This document shows positions 26,808 to 37,079 of a DNA stretch of 64,000 bases, piece by piece. The position numbers were made by a program, and so were the translations under genes. The stretch is from NCBI RefSeq assembly GCF_018130765.1, contig NZ_JAFCJZ010000013.1, positions 186,001 to 250,000 on the forward strand. The letters are read 5' to 3'. The DNA comes from Bradyrhizobium iriomotense (GTDB lineage: Bacteria; Pseudomonadota; Alphaproteobacteria; Rhizobiales; Xanthobacteraceae). The number at the start of each line of letters is the position of its first letter. The first letter of the stretch is position 1. The notes beneath the pieces are model-generated. The model was not told where the DNA came from. It saw nothing but the letters and a program-made list of their open reading frames with translations, and searched no databases.

Positions 26808-28136
26808 ATGACGCCGTTCCGCTTCTTCCACCTCAAGAGCATCGGCGGACAGATCGCCGCGCTGGTGGTGGCCTCGATCGTCGCGCTGCATCTGATCCTC
26901 ACCGTGAGCTTCCTGGTGAGCCGGCCGGATCGCGCCGATCCGCCGCCCGACAGCGCGCATCAGCTCGCGGACGCAGCCCTGCTGCTCAACGGGGCCGAGG
27001 CGAGCGAGCGGCCGCGGATCCTCGCCGATCTCGCCCGCGCGTTTCCGAAGGCCGGGATCGAGCTGCTCGCGCCCGGCACCGTTGCCGCCGGCGGCGACAG
27101 CGAGGGCCAGCACCTGCACAATGTGCGCCGGCATCTCGGCCATCATTACAAGGTGCTCGCGCTTGCGCCGCAGGGCGGCCAACATCGGATCGCGGTCGAA
27201 CTGCCCGACGGCACCATGGTTGCCGGCCGCGTCGAGCCGTCGCCGCACGGATCGCGGTTCTGGGGCGGGCCTTGGATGATGACGCTGCTGTTCGTGCTGA
27301 TCAGCGTCACCACGCTCGGTCTCTGGGCCGCCTACGCGCTGGCCGCGCCGCTGTCGTCCTTCGCCAAGGCCGCCGAGAATTTCAGCCTGGACGGCGGGGC
27401 GGAGCCGCTGCCCGAGCGCGGGCCGGAAGAGATCCGCTCGGTGGCGCGCGCGCTCAACCGCATGCACGAGCGGATCGCGCGGCTGATGTCGGATCGCACG
27501 CGGATGCTGGCCGCGATCAGCCACGATCTGCGCACGCCGATCACGCGGCTGCGCCTGCGCGCCGAGTTCATCGAGGACGAGGGCAACCGCAAGCGCATGC
27601 TGATCGATCTCGACCAGATGCGCTCGATGCTGGAAAGCGTGCTCTCGCTTTTGCGCAACGACCGCAAGATCGAGGCGGTGACCCTGGTCGATATCGCCAG
27701 CACGCTGCAGCTTGTCGCCGACCAGTTCGGCGACATGGGCCACGTCGTGCACTATGAGGGGCCGGTATCGGCGACCGCCGCAGCGCGGCCCGACGATCTG
27801 CATCGCGGCGTCACCAATCTCGTCGAGAACGCGGTGCGCTTCGGCGCCGAGGTCACGATCCGCCTCGACATAGCGGGCACCAAGCTCGTCATCGACGTCG
27901 AGGATGACGGCCCCGGCATTTCGGATGCGCGCAAGCAGGAGATGCTGGAGCCGTTCGTGCGCGGCGACGACGCGCGCACCATGGACGAGTCCACCGGCTT
28001 CGGCCTCGGCCTGTCGATCGCGCGCGCGATCGCGGTCGCCCATGGCGGCGAGCTGTCGCTGCACGACCGCGAGCCGCACGGGCTGATCGTGCGGATGCAA
28101 TTGCCGGTGTGGCAGGCTCCGCGGCTCGCGGCCTAG
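26808..28136 (+). CDS. Sensor histidine kinase
   Basis: A 442-aa inner-membrane kinase: TM1 at ~15-37, a periplasmic domain of ~115 residues, TM2 at ~157-178, HAMP to ~230, dimerisation domain with phospho-His 239 ('AAISHDLRTPITRLR'), then an ATPase domain with the N-box 'NLVENAVRF', G1 'DDGPGI' and G2 'GFGLGLSIARAIA'. It belongs to the EnvZ-like class by layout. The periplasmic domain is Ala/Leu/His-rich. Its TAG stop overlaps the start of a RIME-like palindrome. Confidence 0.92.
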   Translation: MTPFRFFHLKSIGGQIAALVVASIVALHLILTVSFLVSRPDRADPPPDSAHQLADAALLLNGAEASERPRILADLARAFPKAGIELLAPGTVAAGGDSEGQHLHNVRRHLGHHYKVLALAPQGGQHRIAVELPDGTMVAGRVEPSPHGSRFWGGPWMMTLLFVLISVTTLGLWAAYALAAPLSSFAKAAENFSLDGGAEPLPERGPEEIRSVARALNRMHERIARLMSDRTRMLAAISHDLRTPITRLRLRAEFIEDEGNRKRMLIDLDQMRSMLESVLSLLRNDRKIEAVTLVDIASTLQLVADQFGDMGHVVHYEGPVSATAAARPDDLHRGVTNLVENAVRFGAEVTIRLDIAGTKLVIDVEDDGPGISDARKQEMLEPFVRGDDARTMDESTGFGLGLSIARAIAVAHGGELSLHDREPHGLIVRMQLPVWQAPRLAA

Positions 28137-28210
28137 CGCATGATCCGGAAAAGTGTGCAGCGGTTTCCCTCGCGACAAACGCAGAACGCGTTTGCGCGGA
28201 GATCATGCGC
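28136..28210. repeat. RIME-like palindromic repeat, family D (copy 1)
   Basis: Opens with GCGCATGATCCGGAAAAGTG and closes with GGAGATCATGCGC in inverted orientation. This resembles the short palindromic mosaic elements of Rhizobiales. The first base overlaps the kinase stop codon. Other copies are at 42271, 48984 and 52844. Confidence 0.75.
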
Positions 28211-28225
28211 CCTTAAGCCAGCAAG

Positions 28226-28426
28226 TCAGGCAGCGAGCGGCGGATGCTGGATCGCGTGCTCATCGAAGATCGCGACCGCCTCGAAGCGGTAGCCGCAGGC
28301 CTGGCACTTCCAGAGATAGGAAACGCGGCCTTCGCCCGGCTCGATCCAGTCCGGGAACGGGATCGGTGTGCCACATTGTGCACAAGGGTTCTGCTTGGGA
28401 ATGTCGTCGATGTCTGCTGGGGTCAT
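28226..28426 (-). CDS. Small zinc-ribbon protein
   Basis: A 66-aa protein; ATG at 28426 follows GGGAGGA. It has two C-x-x-C knuckles ('CAQCG' and 'CQACG') separated by 'WIEPGEGRVSYLWK', the layout of a small zinc ribbon, and then 'YRFEAVAIFDEHAI'. Probably a cytoplasmic Zn-binding protein. Its function is not known. Confidence 0.75.
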   Translation of the reverse strand: MTPADIDDIPKQNPCAQCGTPIPFPDWIEPGEGRVSYLWKCQACGYRFEAVAIFDEHAIQHPPLAA

Positions 28427-28656
28427 GGACGTCCTCCCGAGTGCTGGTTTTGAATCGCACTTTTTGGGCGAATGCGCGAATGGACAGACCCGCTGTCGCG
28501 TAAGGCACTCCGCCAGCTCTGAACTTAACCTAGGTTTAAGTCGTAAAAGCGACGGGCCGGCGAAAATCGCCGCGGGTGGCATTTCGCCACATCATCGCCG
28601 TGTTCCCACGGCCTAAACCGCAAGGGTGCAGGTCCGTTCTGCCGAGGAATATTTCG

Positions 28657-29187
28657 ATGAAAATTTTGCGTATTGCCGTGCTCGCTGCGGCAGGGCTGAT
28701 GATGACGCAGGCCGCATTCGCGGGCGAAGCCGAATATGCCGAGATGGTTGCGATGCATGCGCGCGCCAACGGCGTGCCGGAGGCGCTGGTGCATCGCGTC
28801 ATCATGCGCGAAAGCCGCTACCAGCCCCGCCTCATCGGCCACGGCGGCACCATCGGGCTGATGCAGATCAAGCTCGCGACCGCGCGCGGCGTCGGCTACA
28901 CCGGCGATGCCGCCGGTCTGCGCGATCCCAACACCAATCTCACCTATGCGGTGAAGTACCTCGCCGGCGCCTATCGCGCCGCCAACGGCGACCACGCACG
29001 AGCTGTGCGTTATTTCGCGGGCGGCTATTACTACGTTGCAAAGCGGCAGCGTCAGGAGGCCACGCAGGTCGCCAATGCGAGCGAGACCTGGCTCGAGCCG
29101 AACGGCAACCCGCAGCCGATGTTCGGCGCGCCGCATAAGAAGCTCGCCCAGCACGTGCGCAATGCGCGGGCGCAGGCGCTGAAATAG
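28657..29187 (+). CDS. SLT-type lytic transglycosylase
   Basis: A 176-aa periplasmic enzyme with a signal peptide (residues 1-22). The SLT/lysozyme-like domain has the catalytic Glu in 'VIMRESRYQP', followed by 'GTIGLMQIKLATARGVGYTG' and 'NLTYAVKYLAGAY', the usual motifs for cleaving peptidoglycan with 1,6-anhydro products. A GAGGA RBS precedes ATG 28657. It is monocistronic. Confidence 0.88.
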   Translation: MKILRIAVLAAAGLMMTQAAFAGEAEYAEMVAMHARANGVPEALVHRVIMRESRYQPRLIGHGGTIGLMQIKLATARGVGYTGDAAGLRDPNTNLTYAVKYLAGAYRAANGDHARAVRYFAGGYYYVAKRQRQEATQVANASETWLEPNGNPQPMFGAPHKKLAQHVRNARAQALK

Positions 29188-29194
29188 CAACTCT

Positions 29195-29330
29195 CGTGTC
29201 CCGGGCGCACTGCGGCGCGTAGTGCCGCAGTGCCGAACCGGGACCCATGCCAGCCACGCAAAAATGGGCCCCGGCTCTGCGACGCATCACGCCGCGAAGG
29301 GCGGCGCGATGCGTCGCGTCCGGGGCACGG
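29195..29330. repeat. Dispersed repeat, family H
   Basis: Imperfect inverted ends (CGTGTCCCGGGCGCAC and GCGTCCGGGGCACGG) around GC-rich hairpins such as GCGACGCATC...GATGCGTCGC. It fills the first part of the 315-bp gap before the riboswitch. Only one copy is seen in this window, so the family assignment rests on structure. Confidence 0.5.
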
Positions 29331-29390
29331 ACCGTGGGGTTCCCGGCAACACGCGTTGACCACCCCGCCTCCCTGGCATACATTAGACCC

Positions 29391-29499
29391 GTTCCGAGGG
29401 GTGCTCCGAGGAGGAGCTGAGATACCGCTAAATGGGCAATACCGCCCAGGACCGCGGTGACCCTTTGAACCTGATCCGGGTCATGCCGGCGAAGGGACA
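29391..29499 (+). promoter_or_regulatory. TPP riboswitch (THI element)
   Basis: The conserved THI-element blocks are present: GGGGTGC, CTGAGA (29417-29422), then ACCCTTTGAACCTGATC and GTCATGCCGGCGAAGGGA. The element ends four bases before the thiO ATG. The 3' strand of its closing stem (GAAGGGACAGGG) includes the likely ribosome binding site, so TPP binding should block translation initiation of thiO, and with it the thi operon. Confidence 0.96.
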
Positions 29500-29502
29500 G
29501 GG

Positions 29503-30528
29503 ATGTTGCAGACCACCAAGCGACCGGACTCACCGGTAAATATCATCGGCGCAGGCATTGCCGGCGCCTGGCAGGCGCTGTTGTTCGCGCAGGCCGGCCA
29601 CACCGTGACGCTACACGAGCGCGGTGACGCCGGAATGACCGATTCCACCAGCCATTGGGCCGGCGGCATGCTGGCGCCCTATTGCGAGGCGGAGGTCGCC
29701 GAACCCATCATCTCAAGGCTGGGCTTGCGCTCCCTCGACATCTGGCGGCGCGAGCTGCCCGACACCCCCTTCAACGGCTCGCTCGTCGTCGCCCATCCGC
29801 GCGAGCGCAACGATTTCGAGCGCTTTGCCCGCATGACCGAAGGCCACCGCCGGCTCGATGCCGCCGCTCTCGCCGAGCTCGAGCCGTCGCTGGAGGGACG
29901 TTTTCGCGATGCGCTGTTCTTCCCGACCGAGGGCCATGTCGAGCCGCGCCGCGTGCTGCCGAAGCTGCATGAGCGCATCCTTGCCGCCGGCGGCACCATC
30001 AAGTTCGACAGCGACGTCACCGCAAAGGATCTCGCAAACCTTGATCCCAGGGGCATCGTGATCGACTGCCGCGGCCTTTCCGCGCGCGAGGAGCAGCCTG
30101 ACTTGCGCGGCGTCAAGGGCGAGATGATCCTGATCGAGACCAGCGAGGTGCAGCTGTCGCGCCCGGTGCGGCTGATCCATCCGCGCTGGCCGCTCTACGT
30201 GATTCCGCGCGAGCAGAACCTGTTCATGCTGGGCGCGACCTCGATCGAGGCCGAGGACACCGGCGTCAGCGTGCGCTCGGCGCTGGAGCTCTTGGGCGCG
30301 GCCTACACGGTGCACCCCGCCTTCGGCGAAGCCCGCATCCTCGAGTTCGGCTCGGGCCTGCGCCCCGCTTACCCCGACAATCTGCCGCGCATCGGCATCC
30401 GCGGCGAGACCATCGCCGTCAACGGCCTCTACCGCCACGGCTTCCTGATCGCGCCGGCACTCGCCGAGCTGACGCTTGCCTATGTCCAGCGCGGCCAGAT
30501 CGACAACGAGGTGATGCAATGCTTGTGA
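29503..30528 (+). CDS. thiO: Glycine oxidase for thiazole synthesis (ThiO)
   Basis: A 341-aa FAD-dependent amine oxidase that converts glycine to dehydroglycine (iminoacetate) for ThiG. The N-terminal FAD motif is 'VNIIGAGIAGAWQALLFAQAG'; 'TSHWAGGMLAPYCEAE' and the C-terminal 'GLRPAYPDNLPRIG' follow the DAO family. It is the first gene under the TPP riboswitch. Its end overlaps thiS by 10 bases. Using ThiO and not ThiH implies an aerobic route. Confidence 0.92.
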   Translation: MLQTTKRPDSPVNIIGAGIAGAWQALLFAQAGHTVTLHERGDAGMTDSTSHWAGGMLAPYCEAEVAEPIISRLGLRSLDIWRRELPDTPFNGSLVVAHPRERNDFERFARMTEGHRRLDAAALAELEPSLEGRFRDALFFPTEGHVEPRRVLPKLHERILAAGGTIKFDSDVTAKDLANLDPRGIVIDCRGLSAREEQPDLRGVKGEMILIETSEVQLSRPVRLIHPRWPLYVIPREQNLFMLGATSIEAEDTGVSVRSALELLGAAYTVHPAFGEARILEFGSGLRPAYPDNLPRIGIRGETIAVNGLYRHGFLIAPALAELTLAYVQRGQIDNEVMQCL

Positions 30529-30716
30529 CCGTCAACGGCGAGCAGCGCGAGATCAATTCGGCCAGCGTCGATGCGCTGCTCACCGAGCTCGACTACGAAG
30601 GCACGCATTTCGCGATCGCGCTCAACTACGACGTCGTGCCGAAAAGCCGCTGGGCCGAGACGAGCCTGAAGGCCGGCGACGAGATCGAGATCATCACGCC
30701 GCGGCAGGGAGGGTGA
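30519..30716 (+). CDS. thiS: Sulfur carrier protein ThiS
   Basis: A 65-aa ubiquitin-like carrier that ends in the required Gly-Gly (PRQGG), where the thiocarboxylate is formed. 'LLTELDYEGTHFAIALNYDVVPKSRW' is typical. It begins inside thiO. It passes sulfur to the ThiG-bound intermediate. No thiF adenylase gene is in the window. Confidence 0.93.
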   Translation: MLVTVNGEQREINSASVDALLTELDYEGTHFAIALNYDVVPKSRWAETSLKAGDEIEIITPRQGG

Positions 30717-30740
30717 TGGAATGGCACGCTCTCTCCACGT

Positions 30741-30854
30741 CGTCCCGGCGAAGGCCGGGACCCATAACCACTACCCTTCGTTGGGACTGACGATCTCTCC
30801 CTGCGTGCCCCACGCGAAATCACGCGGTATGGGTCCCGGCCTTCGCCGGGACGA
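30741..30854. repeat. Dispersed repeat, family A (copy 1), inside the thi operon
   Basis: CGTCCCGGCGAAGGCCGGGACCCATA at the left and its inverted partner at the right. Other copies are at 37644, 50276 and 63870. This copy separates thiS and thiG, leaving 28 bases before the thiG ATG. Confidence 0.85.
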
Positions 30855-30882
30855 CAGTTGTGTTTAAGGAGACACCTCCCAC

Positions 30883-31665
30883 ATGGTGACCTTCTACGGC
30901 AAGTCCTTCGCCTCGCGCCTCCTCATCGGCAGCGCGCTCTATCCTTCGCCCGCGATCATGCAGGAGGCGATCCGCGCCTCCGGCTCGAACATTGTCACGG
31001 TGTCGCTGCGCCGCGAATCCGCCGGCGGCAAGACCGGGGACGCGTTCTGGAAGCTGATCCGCGAGCTCGACGTGACCGTGCTACCGAACACCGCCGGCTG
31101 CCGCACCGTGCGCGAAGCGGTGACCACGGCAAAGCTCGCGCGCGAGCTGTTCAACACAAGCTGGATCAAGCTGGAAGTCATCGCCGACAACGACACGCTG
31201 CAGCCCGACGTCGTCGGCCTCGTCGAAGCCGCCACCATCCTGATCAAGGACGGCTTTGAGGTGTTCCCCTATTGCACCGAGGATCTCTCGGTCGCGAACC
31301 GCCTGGTCGATGCCGGCTGCAAGGTGGTGATGCCGTGGGCCGCTCCCATCGGCAGCGCGAAAGGCATCACCAACCGCGATGCGCTCAAACTGCTGCGCGA
31401 GCGCCTGCCCGACATCACGCTGGTGGTCGACGCCGGCATCGGTGCGCCCTCGCACGCCGCGCAGGCGCTCGAGCTCGGCTATGACGCCGTGCTGCTCAAC
31501 ACCGCCATTGCCAAGGCCGCCGATCCCGTCGCCATGGCGAACGCCTTCCGTCTCGGCTGTGATGCCGGCCGCACCGCTTACGAGGCCGGGCTGATGAACG
31601 CCCGCGACTTCGCCTCCCCCTCCACCCCTGTCGTTGGGACCCCGTTCTGGCATGCCGTATCCTGA
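30883..31665 (+). CDS. thiG: Thiazole synthase ThiG
   Basis: A 260-aa TIM-barrel enzyme that makes the thiazole phosphate from DXP, ThiS-thiocarboxylate and dehydroglycine. 'FASRLLIGSALYPSP', 'TVLPNTAGCRTVREAV', 'WIKLEVI' (the Schiff-base Lys lies in this strand) and 'VVDAGIGAPSHAAQALELGYDAVLLNTAIA' identify it. AGGAGACACCTCCC precedes the ATG. Its end overlaps thiE by 14 bases. Confidence 0.94.
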   Translation: MVTFYGKSFASRLLIGSALYPSPAIMQEAIRASGSNIVTVSLRRESAGGKTGDAFWKLIRELDVTVLPNTAGCRTVREAVTTAKLARELFNTSWIKLEVIADNDTLQPDVVGLVEAATILIKDGFEVFPYCTEDLSVANRLVDAGCKVVMPWAAPIGSAKGITNRDALKLLRERLPDITLVVDAGIGAPSHAAQALELGYDAVLLNTAIAKAADPVAMANAFRLGCDAGRTAYEAGLMNARDFASPSTPVVGTPFWHAVS

Positions 31666-32260
31666 TCGTTTCTATCCCGTCGTCGACAGCCTCAAATGGG
31701 TCGAGCGACTGACCAAGCTCGGCGTCGGCACCGTCCAGCTGCGCACGAAAGACCTCGACGACGCGCAGGCCCTGCAGATCGTCACCGACGCGCTGGCGAT
31801 CACCGAGGGCACGCAGGCCAAGCTCGTCGTGAACGACTATTGGCGCGCGGCGATCGTCGCCGGCGCAAAGTACCTGCATCTCGGCCAGGAGGATCTGGCG
31901 GATGCCGACCTCAAAGCCATCCGCGAGGCCGGCCTTCTGTTCGGCATCTCCACCCATGACGACGCCGAGCTTGCCACCGCGCTTGCGGCAAAGCCCGATT
32001 ACGTCGCGCTCGGCCCGATCTTCTTCACCACGCTCAAATCGATGCGCTTCGAACCGCAGGGCATCCCGAAGATCACGGAATGGAAGAAGCGCATCGGCAC
32101 CATCCCGCTGGTCGCGATCGGCGGCATCAAGTTCGAGCACGCCGCGGAGATCTTTGCCGCCGGCGCGGATTCCATCGCCGTCGTCAGCGACGTCACCCAG
32201 AACGCCGACCCGGATGCACGGGTGCGGCAGTGGCTCGGCGAGTCAAAGGAGGCGGCATGA
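31652..32260 (+). CDS. thiE: Thiamine phosphate synthase ThiE
   Basis: A 202-aa TIM-barrel enzyme joining HMP-PP and thiazole phosphate. The start is placed at ATG 31652 ('MPYPDRFYPVVDS'), inside the end of thiG. Family motifs 'TVQLRTKDL', 'LVVNDYW', 'YLHLGQEDL', 'YVALGPIFFTTLKS' and 'VAIGGI' are all present. Within the family 'GP[IV]F.T..K' binds phosphate. Confidence 0.92.
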   Translation: MPYPDRFYPVVDSLKWVERLTKLGVGTVQLRTKDLDDAQALQIVTDALAITEGTQAKLVVNDYWRAAIVAGAKYLHLGQEDLADADLKAIREAGLLFGISTHDDAELATALAAKPDYVALGPIFFTTLKSMRFEPQGIPKITEWKKRIGTIPLVAIGGIKFEHAAEIFAAGADSIAVVSDVTQNADPDARVRQWLGESKEAA

Positions 32261-32494
32261 TGCATGTCCATCCCTGTTCATTCCGTCACCCCCGCGCAAC
32301 GGCGCAGCCGTTGTCGCTAGAGGTGGCCGCTTCTTCAGCGGCCCTCGAAGGGCGACGGCCCGGCTCTTTCATCCTTCGAGGCTCGCCCTGCGGTGCACTG
32401 CACCGCACGGCGCGCACCTTCAGCGACGAGCGCTTCGCGCTCGCGCGGAGATGACGAGAGCAACAGCACACATACGAATTTAACGGAGGATCCC

Positions 32495-34393
<1,899 letters not shown>

Positions 34394-34415
34394 GCATCAT
34401 CCGAAACCCAACGCA

Positions 34416-34448
34416 CTTCAGAGCCGAGAGGACGGCTCGGCTCTGAAG
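34416..34448. terminator. Bidirectional terminator after thiC
   Basis: CTTCAGAGCCGAG and CTCGGCTCTGAAG pair perfectly (13 bp, 7-base loop). It marks the left border of the lower-GC island, between the convergent ends of thiC and the SIR2-type gene. Confidence 0.8.
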
Positions 34449-34457
34449 CAATCGCGC

Positions 34458-35066
34458 CTACCCCGTAAGTTTTCGGGTCCCGTTGATCAAAATTAGAAAG
34501 CCAGAATCGTAATAGAATTGCTTCTCAGCAAATTCTTGGTGGACCTTGAGACGCTCGATTTGCCGACCGGTTAGATTCCCGCCCCGCTGAACGTATGCCA
34601 TCACACCATTGAACATCGTCGTATATGGGTGGATTGTGATCCGGTTTCGATTCCCCTCTAATTTGATCGCTTCATCAAGAAAATCGAATGCCTCTGCAAA
34701 CGGCCGCTCGAACTTAGCCTCCTGCTTCATTTGCTCAAGTAGAATTCTCCCAAGCGTGGTGAGGCCGAGTGGATGCCGCTCAATACTGATCGCATGTCTG
34801 GCGTGAGAAACAGCCTGATTCAGATCAGCCACTTTTGAATAGGTCAGATATCGATCCAATTTCAGTAGAGCCAGCTGCTCCCAGTAGCGTGAATTCCAAT
34901 CCCAAAATCTTTTCATTCTGAGATAGAATTCCTCGGAACGACTCGGGATGAACTCGCGAACGACGTCGTCATAGTCAAACAAGCGGCCTGCGATTCGAGC
35001 CTCAGGCGTACGCTTCCTTAGCGCTTCACGATTACATAAGAAGACAAGTACGAGCCAACAGCGCAA
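34458..35066 (-). CDS. C-terminal fragment of the SIR2/NTPase protein (displaced frame)
   Basis: An open frame of up to 202 codons whose only start is a TTG at 35066 lying inside the upstream gene. No RBS is seen. The sequence is helical with TPR-like spacing ('YWEQLALLKLDRYLTYSKVADLNQAVSHARHAISIERH'). One extra A at about 35031-35035 on the reverse strand would fuse it to the upstream protein (...YLSSYVNREALRKRT...), suggesting it is the natural C-terminus of that protein cut off by a frameshift. It could alternatively be a separate overlapping subunit. Codon usage and GC are unlike the flanks. Confidence 0.55.
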   Translation of the reverse strand: MRCWLVLVFLCNREALRKRTPEARIAGRLFDYDDVVREFIPSRSEEFYLRMKRFWDWNSRYWEQLALLKLDRYLTYSKVADLNQAVSHARHAISIERHPLGLTTLGRILLEQMKQEAKFERPFAEAFDFLDEAIKLEGNRNRITIHPYTTMFNGVMAYVQRGGNLTGRQIERLKVHQEFAEKQFYYDSGFLILINGTRKLTG

Positions 35067-36889
35067 TAGACATCAAAGACAAGCGAGGGATCCAACTCTT
35101 GCACCCTCCGCAGCACCTGCTCGCCCAATATAGGATTTAGCGGCACGACATAGTCCCGCTGCCCCTCATTAGAGTATGCTAACGGCAGCATATCGCGCGA
35201 ACTGAATTGTCGCTGCAGATCGACAGGATCGAAAGCACTCGACAGAATATCATAACGGAGGCCAGCTCGATAACAATAGCTCGCCACTGCACTCGCGAGA
35301 TAGCGCTGTATCCGGGCCGAATCGGCATCCTTCAACAGCGATCTAATGATATCTTCCGCGGACCTAAAGTTGTTTAATATTCGGCAAACGGCGAGCGCTA
35401 TTGGATCGTGGGAAACGTCCTGAGCGTGCATGTCGATATACTTGGCCGGTATGCTTGCCAACCCAACGTCGTCCAATTTTTGCGCGAGTAGCTTTGCTTC
35501 TTCAACATTAAACGCAGAAAGCGTAAACGTGGCCCGCGCATTTCCCGCTAACGTCTGGAGAACATAATTCATTCGATAGGCACGCTCGCACCCCAGAATG
35601 AGAAAGTCGTTTCGATTTATGTTTTTGTACAGCTCGACGATCGCCGGAACATGGTCAGCAAAGTCGTCACAAGATATAATGAAAGGTCCCTTGAGCAAAT
35701 TGAATATCTTCGCGCATAGATCGATGTCGGGCGTAGAAATTGACCGATAGTCAAAGATCGAGAAACCTTCGGCTGCAAGATCGAACAGGGCACGTCGGAG
35801 GACTGTGCTTTTTCCGGTGCCAGCATTCTCATCGATCAGCAGGAAGTTGACGTCCCAACTCTTGCCGGACATCCGCCTCCGAATTTCGCTCTTAAGAGCA
35901 AGTGTCGACTTGCGCGGTATGTCACGACCAAGCGCGATATCTTCTAAAGATGGTGCTCGTCCAACCAAGAAACCCAGGTCGGCATTTTCCTGGACTTGGT
36001 GAGCGACAACAAATGAGAAATCGCGAGAAAAGAGTGCGAGGTCTTTTGTTTTTGGATTTGTTGCAAAATGATCCTTTGACAATCCAGAAGGTGCACTAAT
36101 TGGAAGAGGCCGATCCGGAAAATTGGTCAATAGCTCAGATAAGAATTCGTCGAACGTCCCGCTGTAAAGTACAAGCCCGTGGCGCGCACATTCCTTCTCA
36201 GTTGCCGCATCTGGAAAGGGCTCTATCAGGAACGAAGGCCCGCGATCCGTGCGAACAGAATGGACGGACCTTCCCGATAGGAAGTATTCCAAGTCTGGCT
36301 CTTCGAGGCTCGTTCCGGCAATAACGAAAGGTTCAGTTGCTAAGGTGTGTGCTAAGACATTGACCCACGGATTGCCTGGCCCCATCGATCCAGCATATTC
36401 CGCTAAGGAGAAGATATAGCCATCTTCGGGGCGTTGCGACCACCCATGTATGTGCGCAATTTGCAAGCACGTGATATCGCTCGCCTCGACGTATGGAGCC
36501 AAACGACCTCTTGGATCCGCAGTTTGCAACGAGGATTTCACCTTATAGGAAGCTTCTAGCGCATCATCGATGTTCAAGGTATAAACGCGATGCCAAAAGA
36601 AGTGAGGCAGCTTTAAAAGAGCGGGGCTCGGAGTACAATTCGAGAATGCGTCGGTGAGATATTGATCCTTTTCTGGCTGCGTAAGCTGACCATATGCTCG
36701 AGCCAGAGACGAATTTGACTTCAACCCTTTCAATGCGACTAACTGTTGCCGCAGTTGATCCCCTAGGGGTAGATCCTTTCCTGAGCTCAGTTTCCCACCG
36801 ACGTTTACGCCGGCACCTAGGAAAAGCGAGTAGCGCCCCGCCAATAGGGTCTCGCGCAAATCGCCTAGCAAGTTCGCTGGAATCGCCAC
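35018..36889 (-). CDS. SIR2-like domain plus P-loop NTPase protein (probable defence protein, C-terminus frameshifted)
   Basis: A 623-aa protein. GTG at 36889 has GGAAGG eight bases upstream, and the first residues (MAIPANLLGDLRETLLAGRYSLFLGAG) fit a SIR2 start; the ATG at 37060 would add 57 unlike residues. Residues ~10-250 are SIR2-like: GAG at 25-27, 'TLNIDDALE' at 104-112, 'HIHG' at 146-149, 'FVIAGTSLEEPDLEYFL'. Residues ~330-520 are STAND-like: P-loop 'AGTGKST' (356-362; the first Gly of Walker A is replaced by Glu) and Walker B 'FIISCDD' (403-409). Homologous designs cleave NAD on phage sensing (Avs5/DSR type). The frame ends early at TAA 35018-35020; see the fragment at 34458. Base composition suggests transfer. 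Confidence 0.7.
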   Translation of the reverse strand: MAIPANLLGDLRETLLAGRYSLFLGAGVNVGGKLSSGKDLPLGDQLRQQLVALKGLKSNSSLARAYGQLTQPEKDQYLTDAFSNCTPSPALLKLPHFFWHRVYTLNIDDALEASYKVKSSLQTADPRGRLAPYVEASDITCLQIAHIHGWSQRPEDGYIFSLAEYAGSMGPGNPWVNVLAHTLATEPFVIAGTSLEEPDLEYFLSGRSVHSVRTDRGPSFLIEPFPDAATEKECARHGLVLYSGTFDEFLSELLTNFPDRPLPISAPSGLSKDHFATNPKTKDLALFSRDFSFVVAHQVQENADLGFLVGRAPSLEDIALGRDIPRKSTLALKSEIRRRMSGKSWDVNFLLIDENAGTGKSTVLRRALFDLAAEGFSIFDYRSISTPDIDLCAKIFNLLKGPFIISCDDFADHVPAIVELYKNINRNDFLILGCERAYRMNYVLQTLAGNARATFTLSAFNVEEAKLLAQKLDDVGLASIPAKYIDMHAQDVSHDPIALAVCRILNNFRSAEDIIRSLLKDADSARIQRYLASAVASYCYRAGLRYDILSSAFDPVDLQRQFSSRDMLPLAYSNEGQRDYVVPLNPILGEQVLRRVQELDPSLVFDVYCAVGSYLSSYVIVKR

Positions 36890-37041
36890 GATAAGCACCT
36901 TCCGGGTTGCTGGTAGCCTTCGGTACAAGCGCAGAGTACACATATTCAACGGAAGGTATACTGGCGTAGCAACAGAAGCGCTGCAATCCTTCATCCTAAG
37001 CGCTCGCCCTCGACTGAACATGCGCGCATCTTGCGATGCAA

Positions 37042-37079
37042 ACGATCTAGGGTGGCCCATACGATCTAGGGTGGCCCAT
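37042..37079. repeat. 19-bp tandem direct repeat at island border
   Basis: ACGATCTAGGGTGGCCCAT is present twice, directly adjacent (37042-37060, 37061-37079). It lies between the SIR2-type gene and mug, where base composition changes back to the chromosomal average. It may be an insertion scar; no copy was found at the other border. Confidence 0.8.

Noticed and set aside
32261..32494. Second riboswitch or small gene before thiC
   Set aside because: No CTGAGA/ACC-CTTTGAAC-type blocks and no frame with RBS; the sequence looks like a degenerate GC-rich repeat.
37042..37079. Phage or integrative-element attachment site
   Set aside because: No matching copy at the left border, and no integrase or tRNA nearby; kept only as a repeat.
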